A stretch of DNA of 64,000 nucleotides, taken from contig JAIOQI010000001.1 of the NCBI GenBank assembly GCA_021413445.1, positions 21,881-85,880 of the forward strand, written 5' to 3'. Positions 30,218 through 42,888 of the stretch are shown piece after piece. How positions within the stretch are numbered: position 1 is the stretch's first letter; the number at the start of each line of letters is the position of its first letter. Below the pieces are notes generated by a model. It saw only the letters and a list, made by a program, of their open reading frames with translations, had not been told where the DNA came from and did no database searches. The translations under genes were made by a program, and so were the position numbers. The DNA comes from Alphaproteobacteria bacterium. GTDB lineage: Bacteria; Pseudomonadota; Alphaproteobacteria; Micavibrionales; UBA2020.

Positions 30218-30816
30218 CGCGGAAGTTTTCAGGCCCCGAGCTGGTGGTCGCCACCCACAACCAGGGCAAGCTGGCTGAAATTTCAGAGATGTTGCGCGGG
30301 CGGAATATAAAGCTGTATGCCGCGTCCGATTTCGGCCTTGAATCCCCGCCGGAGACCGGCACGACGTTCATTGAAAATTCACTCCTGAAGGCGCGGTTTG
30401 TCGCTTCGGCGACGGGAAAAATCGCCCTGGCGGACGACAGCGGCATCTGCGTCGATGCGCTGGGCGGCGCCCCCGGCGTCTATACCGCAGACTGGGCGGA
30501 AGAACCGGGCGCGCGCGATTTCAATTATGCCATGAAAAAAATCCACGACGGCATCGGCAATGATCCGGACCGCCGGGCGCATTTCGTCAGCGTGCTGACG
30601 CTGTGCTGGCCGGACGGCCACTGTGAAACGGTCGAGGGCTTCGCGCACGGGAAGATCATCTGGCCGCCGCGCGGGCAGCACGGCCACGGCTGCGACCCGG
30701 TTTTCATGCCGGACGGCTACGATATCACCTATGCGGAAATGGCCGCTGCCGAAAAAAACCGGATCAGCCACCGCGCGGAGGCATTCCGCAAGATGATCGA
30801 CAAATGCTTCCGTTAG
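30214..30816 (+). CDS. rdgB: XTP/dITP diphosphatase (RdgB/HAM1)
   Basis: Hydrolyses non-canonical purine triphosphates to keep them out of DNA. The substrate-binding motif [13 protein letters not shown] lies near residue 10, and [23 protein letters not shown] and [12 protein letters not shown] follow the family pattern. At 200 residues it is normal. It overlaps rph by four bases and hemW by 13 bases, which shows translational coupling. Confidence 0.95.
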   Translation: MTRKFSGPELVVATHNQGKLAEISEMLRGRNIKLYAASDFGLESPPETGTTFIENSLLKARFVASATGKIALADDSGICVDALGGAPGVYTADWAEEPGARDFNYAMKKIHDGIGNDPDRRAHFVSVLTLCWPDGHCETVEGFAHGKIIWPPRGQHGHGCDPVFMPDGYDITYAEMAAAEKNRISHRAEAFRKMIDKCFR

Positions 30817-31955
30817 CCGTCTATATCCACTGGCCGTTCTGCAAGTTCAAGTGCCCTTACTGCGACTTCAACAGCCATGTGCGGGAAAAGATCAACCATC
30901 CTGAATGGCAGCGCGGCTATCTGGACGAGCTGCGCTATTACCGTGAGCAGACCGGTCCGCGCTTGATTAAATCCATTTTTTTCGGCGGCGGCACGCCATC
31001 GCTGATGGAGCCCGCCACCGTCGCGGCGGTGATTTCGGAAGTGGATAAATTGTGGGGGTTGCCCGCGGGAACGGAAGTGACGCTGGAAGCCAACCCGACC
31101 TCGGTTGAAGTGGACAAGCTGCGCGGATTCAAGGCGGCGGGGGTGAATCGCGTCTCGCTCGGCGTGCAGTCGCTGCGCGACGCGGCGTTAAGAAAATTGG
31201 GGCGGCAGCATTCCGCCGCCGAGGCCCTGGCAGCGGTGAAGACCGCCGCGTCGGTTTTTGAGCGCTATTCCTTCGACCTGATTTATGCGCGGCCGGAGCA
31301 GAGCCTCGCCGGGTGGAAGCAGGAACTGGAGGAGGCGCTGGAATATTCCGCCGACCATATGTCGCTCTATCAGCTGACCATCGAGGAAGGCACCGCCTAC
31401 CACACCCTGCACCAAAGGGGGGAGCTGAAAATCCCCGATGAAAATGCGGCGGCGGATATGTACGAGCTGACGCAGGAGATGATGGATCGCCGCGGCCTGC
31501 CCGCTTACGAAATTTCCAACCATGCCCGCCCCGGCGCCGAGTCGCAGCATAACCTCGTTTATTGGCGCTACGGCGATTACGCGGGTGTCGGGCCCGGTGC
31601 GCACGGGCGCCTGACGATCAAGGCGGAAAAGCTGGCGACGCGCGCCCATAAAGCGCCCGAAGTGTGGCTGGAGCGGGTAAGAAAGGAACGTCATGGTTCC
31701 CACCCCTTTGAAGTTATTGATTTTTTCAAGCGCGGCCAGGAAATGCTGATGATGGGGCTGCGTCTGCGCGATGGGGTTTTGCTTGACGATTTTCTGAAAG
31801 AAACGCACACTCCCCTTTCGCGGTTCATCCATGCGCAGCGCCTGCAAGCGCTGCTGGATGAGGGGTTCATGGAGCTGACGGAACAGCATCTGCGGGCCAC
31901 CGCGGCAGGGCGTCAGCGGTTGAATGCGGTCCTTTCCCATTTGGTGTCACAATAA
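30804..31955 (+). CDS. hemW: Radical SAM protein HemW (HemN-like heme chaperone)
   Basis: The radical SAM cluster motif CxxxCxxC is FCKFKCPYC at residues 12-20, followed by FFGGGTPSLM and a HemN-like C-terminal domain. HemW proteins are now viewed as heme chaperones for respiratory enzymes rather than coproporphyrinogen oxidases. The N-terminus begins directly at the barrel, without the HemN extension, which argues for HemW. It lies between rdgB and the GNAT gene in one operon. Confidence 0.93.
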   Translation: MLPLAVYIHWPFCKFKCPYCDFNSHVREKINHPEWQRGYLDELRYYREQTGPRLIKSIFFGGGTPSLMEPATVAAVISEVDKLWGLPAGTEVTLEANPTSVEVDKLRGFKAAGVNRVSLGVQSLRDAALRKLGRQHSAAEALAAVKTAASVFERYSFDLIYARPEQSLAGWKQELEEALEYSADHMSLYQLTIEEGTAYHTLHQRGELKIPDENAAADMYELTQEMMDRRGLPAYEISNHARPGAESQHNLVYWRYGDYAGVGPGAHGRLTIKAEKLATRAHKAPEVWLERVRKERHGSHPFEVIDFFKRGQEMLMMGLRLRDGVLLDDFLKETHTPLSRFIHAQRLQALLDEGFMELTEQHLRATAAGRQRLNAVLSHLVSQ

Positions 31956-31965
31956 GAGTGTTTTT

Positions 31966-32823
31966 ATGATGCAAGTCGCCTTCCAGAACAGCCCGCGCGA
32001 ATTTCTCGACAAGTGCGGCCCTTATCTCGAACGGAACGAGGCGGAGCACAACCTGATCCTGACCCTGTGCCAGGGTGCCGAGCAGAAACTGCAGCGGGGG
32101 GAGAAGGTCGATATCCGCTTCGGCGTCCTTTCCAATGAAGAGGGTCTTGTCCTGGTCGCCGCGCAGACGCCGCCGAATAATCTGGTCCTCAGCAAAGCCA
32201 GCGGGCCGGACATCGAGAAATTCGCGGAAACGCTGGCCGAACATCAATTCAGTTTTCCCGGCATCGTCGGGCCGAGCGACGTCGCCAGCGTTTTTTCCAA
32301 CAAATGGACCCAGCTTACCGGGCAGAAGCCGGTTGAATACATGGACCAGATCATCTATATGCTGAAAAAAGTCACTTTCCCCCCGCCGGTGGAGGGCAAG
32401 CTGCGTCTGGCCCGGCCGGAAGAGGCGGCGCTCATCGCCGAATGGTTTTCGGCTTTCACCAAGGATGCCATGCCCAAGGCGGAACATGTCAACAGCCAGG
32501 ACGCGCTGAAAAAAAGCGCCGAGATGATTAAGGCCGGGCGCGTCGTGGTCTGGGATGTCAACGGCGTCCCCGTGGCGCAGGCGGGCATCTCCGGCACGTC
32601 CACGGCGGCGCGGATCAGCATGGTCTATACCCCGGCCGAACAGCGCGGCCGCGGTTACGCCAGCGCGGTGGTGGCGCATCTGAGCCAGATGCTGCTCGAT
32701 CAGGGCAAGAAGATGTGCTGCCTGTACGCCGACGCGCGCAACCCGGTGTCCAATTCCATCTATCGCAAGATCGGCTATGAATTTGTCGGACGCTCCAGCC
32801 TCTATGTGCTGGAAAAAATTTAG
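31966..32823 (+). CDS. GNAT-family N-acetyltransferase, two-domain
   Basis: The C-terminal half is a GNAT fold with the acetyl-CoA loop RGRGYASAVVAHLSQ and the following KMCCLYADARNPVSNSIY plus RKIGYEFVG. The N-terminal 130 residues form a less conserved GNAT-like domain. The start at 31966 is one of two adjacent ATGs; a frame start at 31924 lies within hemW. The substrate is unknown. It is the last gene of the rph-rdgB-hemW operon. Confidence 0.85.
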   Translation: MMQVAFQNSPREFLDKCGPYLERNEAEHNLILTLCQGAEQKLQRGEKVDIRFGVLSNEEGLVLVAAQTPPNNLVLSKASGPDIEKFAETLAEHQFSFPGIVGPSDVASVFSNKWTQLTGQKPVEYMDQIIYMLKKVTFPPPVEGKLRLARPEEAALIAEWFSAFTKDAMPKAEHVNSQDALKKSAEMIKAGRVVVWDVNGVPVAQAGISGTSTAARISMVYTPAEQRGRGYASAVVAHLSQMLLDQGKKMCCLYADARNPVSNSIYRKIGYEFVGRSSLYVLEKI

Positions 32824-32826
32824 GCG

Positions 32827-33459
32827 CTAGATCGACAGATTCCGTCCGGAGGATTTCGGCGCCGGCGGCGGCGTGAACCCTTCCAGCGCGGCCTTGAATT
32901 CCCGGCAGGCATGCTCATAAGTTTCGGCCAGCACGTTGAACGAAAACGCCATTTGTTTTTTCAGCGCCTCGATGTCGTTTTCACCGGTCGCCGCGCCGAA
33001 AGCGCCGGCCGGTTTTTCCGTCATTATTTTCTGGCCGATGATTTGCCGGCTCTTGGACAGGTCGCCTTTCGCCGCTTCGACCAGGCGGAGGCAGAAGAAC
33101 AGCGCCGCCTCCCGTCCGGTCGTGTAACCAACGCTGAAATACATCTGCTCGAACTGCGGCGGCTTGACGCCCAGCGCGGCGGCAAGGGAGCTGGAACGCA
33201 GGCTCATCCGCGACAGGGCTTCGGTCATCGATCCCGGCTGGCTGCCGGGCGCGCCGTTTTTCAGGTGCCGGATGGCGTTGAGGAACAGCGACCAGGTTTC
33301 TTTTTCCGCGCTGGAACGCATGGAATCTGCGGACATCTCGTCGAAGCGGAGCAGGAGGGCGGGCGTGGCGGCCTTCACCCGCGCGTCAATCAGCGCGATC
33401 ACCATGTCGAATGTTTCGCTGCGGCTCTGCTGGAAAGTCTTGTCGTGACCGTCTGACAT
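32827..33459 (-). CDS. Hypothetical helical protein, 210 aa
   Basis: I do not recognise the family. The protein is almost entirely alpha-helical, without signal or membrane segments, and has a Pro-rich C-terminus. A polypurine AGGAGG lies 10-20 bases upstream of the ATG. It is convergent with the GNAT gene, three bases apart. Its 5' flank is the end of the secreted 534-residue protein. Confidence 0.6.
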   Translation of the reverse strand: MSDGHDKTFQQSRSETFDMVIALIDARVKAATPALLLRFDEMSADSMRSSAEKETWSLFLNAIRHLKNGAPGSQPGSMTEALSRMSLRSSSLAAALGVKPPQFEQMYFSVGYTTGREAALFFCLRLVEAAKGDLSKSRQIIGQKIMTEKPAGAFGAATGENDIEALKKQMAFSFNVLAETYEHACREFKAALEGFTPPPAPKSSGRNLSI

Positions 33460-33525
33460 CGCTCATGACCCCCTACCTCCTATTGTAACAAACAATGGGG
33501 GAAATGGGCAAGGAAGTTACATAAT

Positions 33526-35130
33526 TTAAGGCGCGGGAGCGGCGGTCGGGGGAAGGGGCGTCGCCTGCGGGGCGCCACCGCCGGGCAGCATCTTGATGCC
33601 GTCGAACAGTGTTTTGGTGTCGCTCTTGATTTCAAAGGGGTAGCTGTAAACGGCGGGGCCGCCGGCCGGCTTTTCGGATTGCCCCATCATCATCATGAGG
33701 GTCAGCCCGTTGATGTAGCCGTTCAGCTCCGGGTCCGCGCCGGGTTTTGCCGCCGCCGTCTTCAGCTTGAGGAGGGATTCTTCCAGGCCTTTGAGCGACA
33801 AGGTTATTTTTCCGGTCATGCCCAGGGCGGCGGCGGGGTTCGCCTCGACCCTGCCGGTGATGCCGGTCTCCAGATCCTGGCTTTTCAGGAAAGTGTCTTG
33901 TATCGAAAGCGAGGTTCCCGCGGTTTGCAGGATTTGCATCGATGTGCTGAAGATGGCCCGGAGCTGCTCTTGCGCCGCGCCGTTCGCGGCGGGAGAGGAG
34001 GTTTTGGCGGTGTTGAGCATTTCTATCGATTTTTTCAGGTTGTCGAACAGCATCCCGGTGATTTTCTGGATCGGCAGGTTGTCGATGTTGAGCCCGATAC
34101 TGAGGGCCTGGGGGACCATGCCCGTCAACTCATCGGCGACGGGAGGCAGTTTTACGCCGTTAAAACCGCCCTTGAAGCTGACGGTGGCTTTTTCCTGGCG
34201 CCCCCCCTGCAGGCTGCCGTCAAAGGCCATTTTGTCGAGCGTGTATTCGCTGGGGGGCAGGTTTTTTGCCGGATCGCCGCTGATGCTGAGGCTGATGTTC
34301 TCGGCGGTCAGTGAATTATTGAAGTTATCGACCATCCCCTGCGTGGCGGAGATCAGGCCGTTGATGAAAGCCAGGTCCTTTTGTTCGGCAGGCATCTGAC
34401 CGGCGGCGGCGAGATCCTGGATTTTTTTCTTGATTTGCTGTCCCTTGATAATGTCCAGGCCGTCATAAACGTTTGTGGCGTTGATTTTTTTGACGGTGAG
34501 CTGCACCGGGCTTTTGCCCGAGGTGCTGAGTTTGACGTCACCCGCCTCCATGTTGCCCTGGCCGCTCCAGGTGCTGTCGTGGCTGTCCTTGAGGTTCATC
34601 ACGGCCTTCAGCGTGCCGATGGCGATTTCGGTGTTGTCCGCGTCCGACAGCTTGATGAGGATGTCCTGATAAAGGGCGTCGAATCTCGGGTAGATGCCCT
34701 TGGCCGGTATCCAGGCGCCGGCGAAGTGCTGGCTCCCGATCGTGATGCTGGCGAGCGGGGCCTGAGCCCCGTTGGTGATGGTCATGACGGCGGGCAGGGC
34801 GACGCTGGTCATCCATTCCCCGTCCTTGCCCGGCACGGCATTGATCGTGACGGTGCCGATGTTCAGCTTCTCTTGTGCGCCGAAAGTCACGGACAGGTCG
34901 GGAATTTTGACTTCATAAAAAGCCGGTTTCGGGGTCACCGTGACGGCGCCGCCGATGTTGAGGCCGTTGCCGGTGATTTTGGCGAGGTCGGCGCGCCAGA
35001 GCAATTCGTTTTCAACGCTCTTTTTGAGCTCGGCGGCGCCCTGGTCGTTGATGATGACAGCGGCAGCCGCTGAACCGGCCAGCATGCTCCACAGGGAAAA
35101 GACAAAGAATAAAATGAATATTTTTTTCAT
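33526..35130 (-). CDS. Large secreted protein of unknown function
   Basis: A 534-residue protein with a signal peptide (residues 1-23, ending SAAAA) and many amphipathic strands, including repeats of the type ITIGSQHFAGAWIPAKGIYP and LSLKGLEESLLKLKTA. The size and layout recall YdgA/DUF945-like periplasmic proteins, but I cannot confirm this. The tail is Pro/Ala rich (PQATPLPPTAAPAP). It is divergent from the Rap1a/Tai-like gene at 35195. Confidence 0.65.
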   Translation of the reverse strand: MKKIFILFFVFSLWSMLAGSAAAAVIINDQGAAELKKSVENELLWRADLAKITGNGLNIGGAVTVTPKPAFYEVKIPDLSVTFGAQEKLNIGTVTINAVPGKDGEWMTSVALPAVMTITNGAQAPLASITIGSQHFAGAWIPAKGIYPRFDALYQDILIKLSDADNTEIAIGTLKAVMNLKDSHDSTWSGQGNMEAGDVKLSTSGKSPVQLTVKKINATNVYDGLDIIKGQQIKKKIQDLAAAGQMPAEQKDLAFINGLISATQGMVDNFNNSLTAENISLSISGDPAKNLPPSEYTLDKMAFDGSLQGGRQEKATVSFKGGFNGVKLPPVADELTGMVPQALSIGLNIDNLPIQKITGMLFDNLKKSIEMLNTAKTSSPAANGAAQEQLRAIFSTSMQILQTAGTSLSIQDTFLKSQDLETGITGRVEANPAAALGMTGKITLSLKGLEESLLKLKTAAAKPGADPELNGYINGLTLMMMMGQSEKPAGGPAVYSYPFEIKSDTKTLFDGIKMLPGGGAPQATPLPPTAAPAP

Positions 35131-35194
35131 AGGCCATCATCCCAAAAAAACACGGCTGTTGCAACAGCCATAAAAGAGTTTTAGAAAGGGTTTC

Positions 35195-35577
35195 ATGAAA
35201 AAAGAACGCTATTTTTTGCTGGCCGGCCTATTCCTGTGCTTGGGGCTCCCGGGCCGCCCGGCGGCGGCGGCTTATGTCACCGGGGACGACCTGGCCAGAA
35301 CCTGCCGGGGCGGCGAATCCGTGAACATTTTCAGCTGCCTGAATTATATCGCGGGCGTGATCGACTACCATGTGATGATGCAATCCCTGGGCACGGCGCC
35401 GACCATCGATTTTTGCCTGCCGGACGGCCTGCCGCTCGAGAAGGCGGCGGTGGCCGTCATGCTGTACCTGAAAAAAGCGCCGCAGCATGATTCCTTCATC
35501 GCGGCGCCCACGGTGGCCATGGCGTTGCATGAAAAATATCCCTGCGCGCCGATCCGGCCGGCCAAGAAGAAAAAATA

Positions 35578-35578
<1 letters not shown>
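35195..35578 (+). CDS. Rap1a/Tai-family-like secreted protein
   Basis: A signal peptide ([20 protein letters not shown] to AAAA) is followed by the domain pattern of Rap1a/Tai immunity proteins: GDDLARTC, C in [32 protein letters not shown] and HEKYPC, with four conserved cysteines likely forming two disulfides. Founding members protect against type VI amidase effectors, but most homologues have no effector nearby, and there is none here. It ends exactly where uvrB begins. Confidence 0.75.
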
Positions 35579-37599
<2,021 letters not shown>

Positions 37600-37600
37600 A

Positions 37601-38389
37601 TTACGGCTGCGGCGGCTTTTTGGCCGTCACGGTGCGGACCAGTTTTTCCCGGGTCGGGACGGGGGTGCAGATGTCCGCGGCGTTGGCCTTGATGTCGATG
37701 AGCGTCAGGTAAAAATCATGGGTATTTTTTTTATTGAGCTGCTTGAAAACGGCGCCGGTATCGATGAAAAAACAGTTGCCGAGAGACTTGGGGCCCCCGT
37801 CAACAGATGTGTGGCCGAAGAAAACGCGCAACACGCCGTCGATGCCGCTGTTGTTGCCCGTTTCGATGCGCTCGCGGTTCCACAGGGCGGTCTGCAGCGT
37901 GTCCGCGTCGCCCGCGTCGAGTTTTTTCAGGAAGGTTTTCCAGTCCATGCCGTCCGGTATGTTGGCGTGGACAAAGCCGACCGGGCCCTCCGCGGTTTCG
38001 ACTTCGATGGCGACGGGAAGTTTTTCAAAAACGCGGCAGATGATCTCCCGCGCCGCCTCGGTTTCCTTCAGGGCCCAGGCAAAGTCCGGGGAAATTTTGG
38101 CGATGACCTTGGGGTCGTTGAGTTTCCCCGTCCGGTGCGCCCGGATGAAAATTTCCTCATGATTGCCGCGCACGGAATAAAACCACGGCTGCGCGAGGTA
38201 ATGCAGGCAGTCGGGGGAGCGGGCGCCGCGGTTAATCAGGTCGCCGACGCAGATCAGGCGGTCCTTGGCCGGGTCGAAGCTGACGGCCAGCAGCGCCTTG
38301 TCCAGCAGGTCGAAACAGCCGTGAATGTCGCCGACGACGAAATCGCGGCCTTGCGTGTTTTGCGGCAGGGTCAGCGTCCGGGAAGCCAT
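37601..38389 (-). CDS. Metallophosphoesterase, Ser/Thr protein phosphatase type
   Basis: The binuclear metal motifs are GDIHG near residue 22, GDLINRG near 47 and GNHE near 75, with further histidines (GHTSVDGG, late). This matches the PrpA/PrpB or symmetric-ApaH group of phosphatases. The substrate cannot be told from the sequence. It ends next to the convergent uvrB, one base apart, and follows the 38391 gene in the same direction. Confidence 0.85.
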   Translation of the reverse strand: MASRTLTLPQNTQGRDFVVGDIHGCFDLLDKALLAVSFDPAKDRLICVGDLINRGARSPDCLHYLAQPWFYSVRGNHEEIFIRAHRTGKLNDPKVIAKISPDFAWALKETEAAREIICRVFEKLPVAIEVETAEGPVGFVHANIPDGMDWKTFLKKLDAGDADTLQTALWNRERIETGNNSGIDGVLRVFFGHTSVDGGPKSLGNCFFIDTGAVFKQLNKKNTHDFYLTLIDIKANAADICTPVPTREKLVRTVTAKKPPQP

Positions 38390-38390
38390 A

Positions 38391-38978
38391 TCAGTTCTTG
38401 GGGCCTTTGCTTTTCGGACCTTTGCTTTTCGGCGGCTCTTTTTGCGCCGGCTGCTCCTTGGCCTTTTTCAGGAATTCCTGCAGGCGTGAAAACTCCTGGC
38501 CGATGCGCTGGGCGCCCTGCTGCAGGCTCTTGCCCATGCCGAGGAAGTCGGTCAGCCCGCGTGGCTTTTCGATCTCGATCAGGTCCGCTTTCAGGATCTC
38601 CTGGATTTCGGGCTGGGAGAAGAAATCGCGCGTCCACTCCAGCGTGTTTTTTATTTCCGCCGCCGCCTTGCTGTTGCGCGCCTCGGTTTTCTGGATGATT
38701 TCCTCCAGCACGGCGCTGGTGGATTTGCCGCTGCTGTCGATGTCCAGTTTTTTGGAGACGGCCATGGTCAGGATCTTGACCTCGGCGATGATCGGCAGGG
38801 CTTCGTAGGAGGTTTCCAATGCGCTCAGGTCGGGATCCAGGATAATTTTTTTCTGGCGGCGCAGGGCATCGCCCAGGTCCTTGGTCAGCAGGTCAATATC
38901 GCCGCCATGCAGGATCTTGCCGCCGTGTTTTTTGGCCAGGTTGGCAAAGATCAGGGCAAGTTTGAAATTGGGGAGCAT
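38391..38978 (-). CDS. Hypothetical protein, 195 aa, with basic tail
   Basis: I do not recognise the family. The start at 38978 is chosen for the ribosome-binding site AAGGAT about ten bases upstream. A start at 39032 lies inside the AT-rich gap and is unlikely. The protein is helical, without signal peptide, and ends in a Lys/Pro-rich tail with SKGPKSKGPKN repeats. It overlaps nothing and leads into the phosphatase gene after one base, so they form an operon. Confidence 0.6.
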   Translation of the reverse strand: MLPNFKLALIFANLAKKHGGKILHGGDIDLLTKDLGDALRRQKKIILDPDLSALETSYEALPIIAEVKILTMAVSKKLDIDSSGKSTSAVLEEIIQKTEARNSKAAAEIKNTLEWTRDFFSQPEIQEILKADLIEIEKPRGLTDFLGMGKSLQQGAQRIGQEFSRLQEFLKKAKEQPAQKEPPKSKGPKSKGPKN

Positions 38979-39391
38979 TGTTTTTTGATCCTTATGATGT
39001 GAAGAGGGATAATTATTAACATAAACACGCACTGAGTGTCAACACCAGGGTGCATGTTAGTCGGAAAAGCGTCCCTAATCCATTGATTTAACTGATTCAT
39101 TAAAAATTTAAAAAATGAAAGTTATCAGCTATTGACTCGCAAATTTAATGACAGGTCTTTCGGTTTAAAAAGAAAACCACCAATGCTATAAATATTTAAT
39201 TATATCAATGAGTTAATAACTGCCTCTTTTTTAAGCATTTTAAGGAAAGCCCAGAGCTGCAGCCATAAAGCAAGGAACGCGCCGGATTCTCCCACAGAGT
39301 TATCCACAGGAATCGGGGATGGAGTTAGGGCCTGTTCAGCGACTCGGTTTTGACTTATGCTCGGAGGTGCACTGGGGGAGGACGTTTGGGG
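38979..39391. other. AT-rich intergenic region with a perfect DnaA box
   Basis: The 413-base gap has an AT-rich core (about 39040-39245). A perfect TTATCCACA lies at 39300-39308. No other strong box is visible. TTAACTGATTCATTAA near 39089-39104 resembles a pair of CtrA half-sites but with an 8-base rather than 7-base spacing. The region probably holds the promoters of the divergent genes, and whether it has a replication role is open. Confidence 0.45.
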
Positions 39392-41383
<1,992 letters not shown>

Positions 41384-41392
41384 CGCTGTTGA

Positions 41393-41923
41393 TTAGACCC
41401 GCAGTTCCGCGCGGGGGCGGAAGGGGATGACGGTTCCCCAGGTTTCTTTTTTCAGGACGTTTTTGACATGGACGGGGACGCCCTTGAAGTGCGGGTATTC
41501 GTCGATCACGGGATTGAGGATGTCCTGCTTGTTGAAGGTCTGCTCGACCATGAGGATGCTGATCTCCAGCGCGCGGGCGTGGAAGATGCTGAGGCCCAGT
41601 TCGATGATGGATTTTTGCGGCTGGGAATATTCTTCGCCGTCGAAGGCGACTTTCGTCACCTTGTAGCGGTCGCCGGTTTTTTCCGCATGCAGATAAAAGC
41701 TCTCGGTGTAGGCGGGATGGACGGTGCCGGCGTCGTCTTCGTAATTGTGGCGGAGGCGTTGCAGTTCCGCGATCAGGCAGTGGCCGCCGTCGATCAGGCG
41801 GATCTCCGCAAAGCCGGCGATTTCCTGGGCCACCTTGTCAAAGTAGTGCCAGCACATCCGGCCTTTTTCCCCGGCTTCCGGAGCGCCCATTTTGACCAGC
41901 AGATCGTTCAAGGTATATATCAT
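41393..41923 (-). CDS. Hypothetical protein, 176 aa
   Basis: I do not recognise the family. Mixed alpha/beta composition, no signal peptide, with a conserved-looking CWHYFDKVAQEIAG and HVKNVLKKETWG. It is convergent with the histidine kinase, nine bases away, and lies downstream of the terminator of the receiver gene, so it needs its own promoter, within 41924-42000. The context suggests an accessory role but gives no function. Confidence 0.6.
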   Translation of the reverse strand: MIYTLNDLLVKMGAPEAGEKGRMCWHYFDKVAQEIAGFAEIRLIDGGHCLIAELQRLRHNYEDDAGTVHPAYTESFYLHAEKTGDRYKVTKVAFDGEEYSQPQKSIIELGLSIFHARALEISILMVEQTFNKQDILNPVIDEYPHFKGVPVHVKNVLKKETWGTVIPFRPRAELRV

Positions 41924-42003
41924 GTTGTTTTCTCCTGTCTGTTACCACCCAGAGTAAGAGATAAAGGTTGATAAAGTGTTGACGGCTTTTTCCGTAAACA
42001 TGA

Positions 42004-42042
42004 AAAAACATGCCCGAACCCCGGGGGAGGGGATTCGGGCAT
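42004..42042 (-). terminator. Rho-independent terminator after the receiver gene
   Basis: On the minus strand a 9-base stem (ATGCCCGAA and its complement) with a loop rich in C and G is followed by a run of six T. It lies downstream of the receiver gene that ends at 42082. Confidence 0.85.
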
Positions 42043-42081
42043 TCGGGAGAAATTTCGATGTTAGCGCCCGGCGGGCGGCGG

Positions 42082-42546
42082 TCAGCTGGAGAGGTGCTGC
42101 TGCGACAGGTTTTTTTTGCCGACGAAATCGGCATAAATCACGTTATCGGCGCTTTCTGAGGGGAAAGATTTCAGGGGCAGGCTGCCGAGGCCCATCATGT
42201 AGCGGATGCGGCCGACGATCTCCGTCAGGTGAAAATGGCGGGTGACGATGGTCGTCGTCATGTAATCGGAGGCAAAGGGCGTATCCAGCGTGACGCCGGC
42301 GAAACCGGTGATGAAAACGACCTGCAGATTCGGGTTATCCTGCAAGGCTTTTTGCGCCAGGACAAAACCATCGACGCCGGGCAGGATGACATCGACCAGC
42401 AGGAAGTCGAACCTTTCCTGCGTGGCGAGCTGCCAGGCGTCCATGCAATTGTCCGTCAGGGTGACCGAGTGGTGGTTTTTCTTGAGTACGGCGGTGAGAT
42501 AGTTGGCGGTCACCTGATTGTGTTCGACGATAAGAATATAGGCCAT
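42082..42546 (-). CDS. Single-domain response regulator with degenerate active site
   Basis: A receiver fold with the phospho-acceptor Asp52 (VDVILPG) and the switch Thr80 (VFITG). The acidic pair is VEHN, so only Glu8 is present, and the conserved Lys is Arg103 in VTRHFHL where a receiver has TKPFHL. No output domain follows; the 30-residue tail is Ser/Gln rich. It could still be phosphorylated weakly or act as a decoy. It lies on the strand opposite the PAS kinase. Confidence 0.82.
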   Translation of the reverse strand: MAYILIVEHNQVTANYLTAVLKKNHHSVTLTDNCMDAWQLATQERFDFLLVDVILPGVDGFVLAQKALQDNPNLQVVFITGFAGVTLDTPFASDYMTTTIVTRHFHLTEIVGRIRYMMGLGSLPLKSFPSESADNVIYADFVGKKNLSQQHLSS

Positions 42547-42756
42547 GCCGTTTACTCCCCCTGAAGACCAAACCGTGGAAAATGCCGCGACTCAGCAGCG
42601 CTCGAGAATCTTGAATGTGGTGTCAGACTCCAGTTTACGGAAAACTCGTCAATTATTTATGAATAATAACTATTTTTTCAGCAATATTATTGCTGAAATT
42701 AAAATAAAAGCATGATTTTAAAGTGTTTTTATTTGATTTTATGGAGGGGATTTAAA

Positions 42757-42831
42757 TGGTGCGCGACCGCAGGATCGAACTGCGTACCCCTGCTATGTCA
42801 AAGCAGTGCTCTACCACTGAGCTAGTCGCGC
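42757..42831 (-). tRNA. tRNA-Val (anticodon GAC)
   Basis: A complete cloverleaf on the minus strand: acceptor GCGCGAC pairs with GTCGCGC, the D-arm GCTC/GAGC, the anticodon stem CTGCT/AGCAG with loop TTGACAT (anticodon GAC), and the T-arm CGCAG TTCGATC CTGCG. The CCA end is encoded (TGG on the plus strand at 42757-42759). Confidence 0.95.
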
Positions 42832-42856
42832 TTAACCGGCATCTTCTTAGCATAAC

Positions 42857-42879
42857 AAAAAGCCCCAAGGCAAGGGGGT
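42857..42879 (-). terminator. Probable terminator after the ABC exporter gene
   Basis: On the minus strand CCCC, a seven-base loop, GGGG and a T run (CTTTTTG) follow the stop at 42889. The stem is short, so efficiency is uncertain. It separates the exporter from the tRNA gene. Confidence 0.5.
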
Positions 42880-42888
42880 AAAAAGCCG

